DNA from: Streptomyces sp. NRRL F-6492
GTDB taxonomy: Bacteria; Actinomycetota; Actinomycetes; Streptomycetales; Streptomycetaceae
DNA: 9,537 nucleotides
Direction: 5' to 3'
Assembly (NCBI RefSeq): GCF_001280125.1
Contig: NZ_LGEG01000049.1
Location: 1-9,537, forward strand
The notes under the pieces are model-generated. The model did not search any database, was not told where the DNA came from, and saw nothing but the letters and a program-made list of their open reading frames with translations. Shown piece after piece: positions 7,001 through 9,537 of this stretch (position 1 is its first letter; each line of letters starts with the position of its first letter). The position numbers and the translations under genes are program-made.

Positions 7001-7057
7001 CGACGTCACGAAGTGAAGGACCCTCGCGACGAAACGGGGGCCGAGCTGGGGGAGGCC

Positions 7058-9537
7058 ATGCGCTTTCGCGGGAAGTCCATCCGCAGGAAGATCGTGGCGT
7101 TGCTGCTCGTACCGCTCGTCTCCCTCACCGGCCTGTGGGGCTTCGCCACGGTCCTCACCGGCCGCGAGGCCGACCAGCTCCTCGACGTCGGCTACATCGT
7201 CGACAAGGTCGGCTACCCCCTGGAGGACACCGCCCGGGTCATCCAGCTCGAACGCCGGCAGTCCCTCGTCTACCTCGCCGACCCCCGGGGTTCCGACACC
7301 CTCGGCTCGCTCCAGGAGACCCGCAGGTCCACCGACCGGCAGATCGCCCGCATCCGCGCCAACGTCGCCGAACCCGGCGTCCGCGAGGAGATGCGGCCCG
7401 TCACCGCCCAGCGGCTCAACAGCCTCCTCGAAGCGCTCGACGGCCTCGAATCGCTCCGCCGCTCCGTGGAGAACCGCAGCATCGGCCGCATGCAGGCCCT
7501 CGACTTCTACAACCGGCTCGTCGACCCCTGCTACAGCTTCCTCATCACCCTCCACGCCCTGGAGAACGTGGAGATGGACAAACAGGGCCGCGCCCTCGTC
7601 GGCGTGACCCGCGCCCGCGAACTGCTCTCCCGCGAGGACGCCCTCGTGCTCTCCGCTCTCGTCGCGGACCGCGTCACCGCCCAGGAGATCCGCGCGATAT
7701 CCGACCTGATCGCCAACCGGAAGCAGTTCTACGAGGTCAACCTCGAACTCCTGCCGGCCGCCGAGCGCGGCCGCTTCGAGAAGTTCTGGCGCGGCCCCGA
7801 GACCCTGCCGCTGCGCACCGCCGAGAACGCCCTCGTCGAGGCGGGCCCCACCGACAGCCCGCGCGCCGTCACCGCCGCCCACTGGCAGGACCGGGCCAGT
7901 CCCGTCCTCGACGTCCTCGCCCGCGAGAACACCGCCGCGGGCGACCGCTACCAGGAACGCGTCCAGCCCGCCGCGTACAGCGTCCTCCTCAAGGTCGGCG
8001 TCGCCGGCGTCCTCGGCTTCCTCGCCCTGCTCGCCTCGATCGTCATCTCCGTCCGCATCGGCCGCGTCCTCGTCCGCGACCTGCGCCGCCTCCAGAAGGA
8101 GGCCCAGGAGGTCTCCGGGGTCCGCCTGCCCAGCGTCATGCGCAGGCTCGCCGCCGGCGAACAGGTCGACGTCACCACCGAAGTGCCCCACCTGCGGTAC
8201 GGGGAGGACGAGGTCGGCCAGGTCGGCCAGGCCCTCAACACCCTCCAGCGCGCCGCCGTCGAGGCCGCCGTCAAGCAGGCGGAGCTGCGTCGCGGCGTCT
8301 CCGAGGTGTTCGTCAACCTCGCCCGCCGCAACCAGGTCCTGCTCCACCGCCAGCTCACCCTCCTCGACACCATGGAACGGCGCACGGAGGACACCGACGA
8401 GCTGGCCGACCTCTTCCGCCTCGACCACCTCACCACCCGCATGCGGCGGCACGCCGAGGGCCTCGTCATCCTGTCCGGCGCCGCCCCCTCCCGCCAGTGG
8501 CGCAAGCCCGTCCAGCTCATGGACGTCGTCCGCGCCGCCGTCGCCGAGGTCGAGGACTACGAGCGGATCGAGGTGCGCCGGCTGCCCCGCCTCGGCGTGG
8601 GCGGCCCCGCCGTCGCGGACCTCACCCACCTCATCGCCGAACTCCTGGAGAACGCCACGGTGTTCTCGCCGCCGCACACCGCCGTCCAGGTGCTCGGCGA
8701 ACGGGTCGCCAACGGCTTCACCCTGGAGATCCACGACCGGGGCCTCGGCATGAACCCCGACGCCCTGCTCGACGCCAACCTCCGGCTGGCCGAGACCCCC
8801 GAGTTCGAGCTCTCGGACACCGACCGCCTCGGCCTCTTCGTGGTCAGCCGGCTCGCCCAGCGCCAGAACGTCCGGGTCTCGCTCCAGACCTCCCCGTACG
8901 GGGGGACCACCGCGGTCGTCTTCATCCCGGCCGCGCTGCTCACCGACGCGCCCGAGACGGAGGGCGCCGGCTTCCGCCTGGACCGCAAGGCCCCCGGCCG
9001 CGCCGACGACGACCCCGCCGCCCTGCCCGTCCGCCGCCCGGCGCTCGCCCGGGTCCCCGACGTCGGCGCCGCCCCCCTCGACGGCCCCGTCGAGCTGGAG
9101 GCCCCGCTCGACGGCGACGACTTCGACGTGCTCCTCGACCGGTCCGCGGACATCCTCGACACCGAGAGCGAGCGCGGCGGCCTCTTCAAGCCCCGGGACC
9201 GGCGCCGCACCGGCCTCGCCCCCGCGGGCGAGCAGCACGAGCAGGCCCCGGACCGGGCCGCCGCCGGCCGCGACGAGGGGGACGCGTCCGCCGACGGGAC
9301 CGCCCGCCGCCCCGTACCGCTGCCGCGCCGCCACACCCCGACGCTCGTCGTGGACCACGGCCGCCGCCTCGACGGCCCCGACCGCGCCCACCCGCTCCCC
9401 GGCCGGGCCCACCCCGCCCCGGGCCGCCCGGCCGACGGCACCGGCCACGACGACCGGCAGCCCGCCCCGGGCCCCACCCTCGTCCCCGTACGCCCACAGG
9501 GCCCGGCACGCCCGCCGGGCCCCGCGCGCCCGGAGGG
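7058..9537 (+). CDS. CvnA-like conservon sensor histidine kinase with NIT domain (3' end outside window)
   Basis: No stop before the right edge; 826 codons visible. The N-terminus is basic (RFRGKSIRRK), then TM1 (about 12-33), an extracellular mostly helical region (about 40-305) of the nitrate/nitrite-sensing (NIT) type with QLERRQSLVYLADP near its start, and TM2 (about 309-334). A HAMP segment follows (about 335-400), then the atypical dimerisation region of this family (VNLARRNQVLLHRQL; LDHLTTRMRRHAEGL, H457). The HATPase_c domain shows N-box ELLENATVFSPP (N532), G1 DRGLGM (D560) and G2 RLGLFVV (G592). From about 640 the sequence is Pro/Arg/Asp-rich and probably disordered. In Streptomyces conservons CvnA kinases work with CvnB (roadblock), CvnC (DUF742) and CvnD (GTPase) at the membrane; those genes would be just downstream. 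ATG 7058 has GGGGGAGG only 2 bases before it, closer than usual; an in-frame GTG at 7013 would add 15 residues. Confidence 0.92.
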   Translation, partial: MRFRGKSIRRKIVALLLVPLVSLTGLWGFATVLTGREADQLLDVGYIVDKVGYPLEDTARVIQLERRQSLVYLADPRGSDTLGSLQETRRSTDRQIARIRANVAEPGVREEMRPVTAQRLNSLLEALDGLESLRRSVENRSIGRMQALDFYNRLVDPCYSFLITLHALENVEMDKQGRALVGVTRARELLSREDALVLSALVADRVTAQEIRAISDLIANRKQFYEVNLELLPAAERGRFEKFWRGPETLPLRTAENALVEAGPTDSPRAVTAAHWQDRASPVLDVLARENTAAGDRYQERVQPAAYSVLLKVGVAGVLGFLALLASIVISVRIGRVLVRDLRRLQKEAQEVSGVRLPSVMRRLAAGEQVDVTTEVPHLRYGEDEVGQVGQALNTLQRAAVEAAVKQAELRRGVSEVFVNLARRNQVLLHRQLTLLDTMERRTEDTDELADLFRLDHLTTRMRRHAEGLVILSGAAPSRQWRKPVQLMDVVRAAVAEVEDYERIEVRRLPRLGVGGPAVADLTHLIAELLENATVFSPPHTAVQVLGERVANGFTLEIHDRGLGMNPDALLDANLRLAETPEFELSDTDRLGLFVVSRLAQRQNVRVSLQTSPYGGTTAVVFIPAALLTDAPETEGAGFRLDRKAPGRADDDPAALPVRRPALARVPDVGAAPLDGPVELEAPLDGDDFDVLLDRSADILDTESERGGLFKPRDRRRTGLAPAGEQHEQAPDRAAAGRDEGDASADGTARRPVPLPRRHTPTLVVDHGRRLDGPDRAHPLPGRAHPAPGRPADGTGHDDRQPAPGPTLVPVRPQGPARPPGPARPE

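Larger units (their letters stand above)
6641..7057. other. Intergenic region between divergent genes
   Basis: About 420 bases that are visibly richer in A and T than the genes on either side, with no open frame that has actinomycete codon bias. It separates the minus-strand membrane gene from the plus-strand sensor kinase, so it must hold promoters for both. Sites listed separately are a 13-bp dyad, a TAGGCT box and a 9-bp direct repeat. No convincing -35/-10 pair was found for the minus-strand gene. Confidence 0.6.

Noticed and set aside
6974..9448. An 824-codon open frame on the - strand
   Set aside because: It is the antisense shadow of the sensor kinase; the + strand frame holds all the kinase motifs, while this one is a Gly/Val/Ala/Asp-rich mirror.

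Overview
The window is very GC-rich, with almost exclusively G/C third codon positions, GTG as well as ATG starts and Ala/Arg/Pro-rich proteins. It also carries the start of a conservon-type (CvnA-like) sensor kinase. Together these point to an actinomycete, most probably Streptomyces or a close relative. No tRNA, rRNA, CRISPR array, transposase or integrase was seen.

Left part (1-6181, + strand): a three-gene run that looks like one operon. It starts with the proline-rich C-terminal tail of a gene cut by the left edge. A 303-aa protein follows, whose GTG start overlaps the previous stop by 4 bases. After a 63-base gap comes a 1539-aa SMC-like ATPase. The ATPase has an N-terminal P-loop half-head, two long Ala/Glu/Arg-rich coiled-coil arms around a central globular (hinge-like) domain, and a C-terminal half-head with an FSGGQ signature and a Walker B strand. 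Its size and layout resemble MukB/MksB/JetC rather than the housekeeping SMC. The gene order (unknown, small accessory subunit, SMC) matches the kleisin-KITE-SMC order of MukBEF-like and Wadjet (JetABC) operons. The 303-aa protein is therefore read, by inference, as a possible KITE/MukE/JetB-like subunit, and the truncated gene as a possible kleisin. No JetD-like nuclease gene lies on the 3' side. The Walker B aspartate is followed by Asn instead of the usual catalytic Glu. This is the most interesting part of the window.

Middle (6182-7057): a perfect 16-bp GC-rich hairpin ends the operon and probably also the convergent minus-strand gene, which encodes a small two-helix membrane protein of unknown function. 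An intergenic stretch of about 400 bases follows, less GC-rich than the genes around it. It holds a short dyad, a TAGGCT -10-like box and a 9-bp direct repeat, and probably carries the divergent promoters of the small membrane gene and the kinase gene.

Right part (7058-9537, + strand): a CvnA-like histidine kinase with TM1, an extracellular nitrate/nitrite-sensing-type (NIT) domain, TM2, HAMP, an atypical dimerisation/H-box region, a HATPase_c domain and a disordered Pro/Arg-rich tail that runs off the window. In conservons such a gene is followed by roadblock (CvnB), DUF742 (CvnC) and small-GTPase (CvnD) genes, which would lie just outside.
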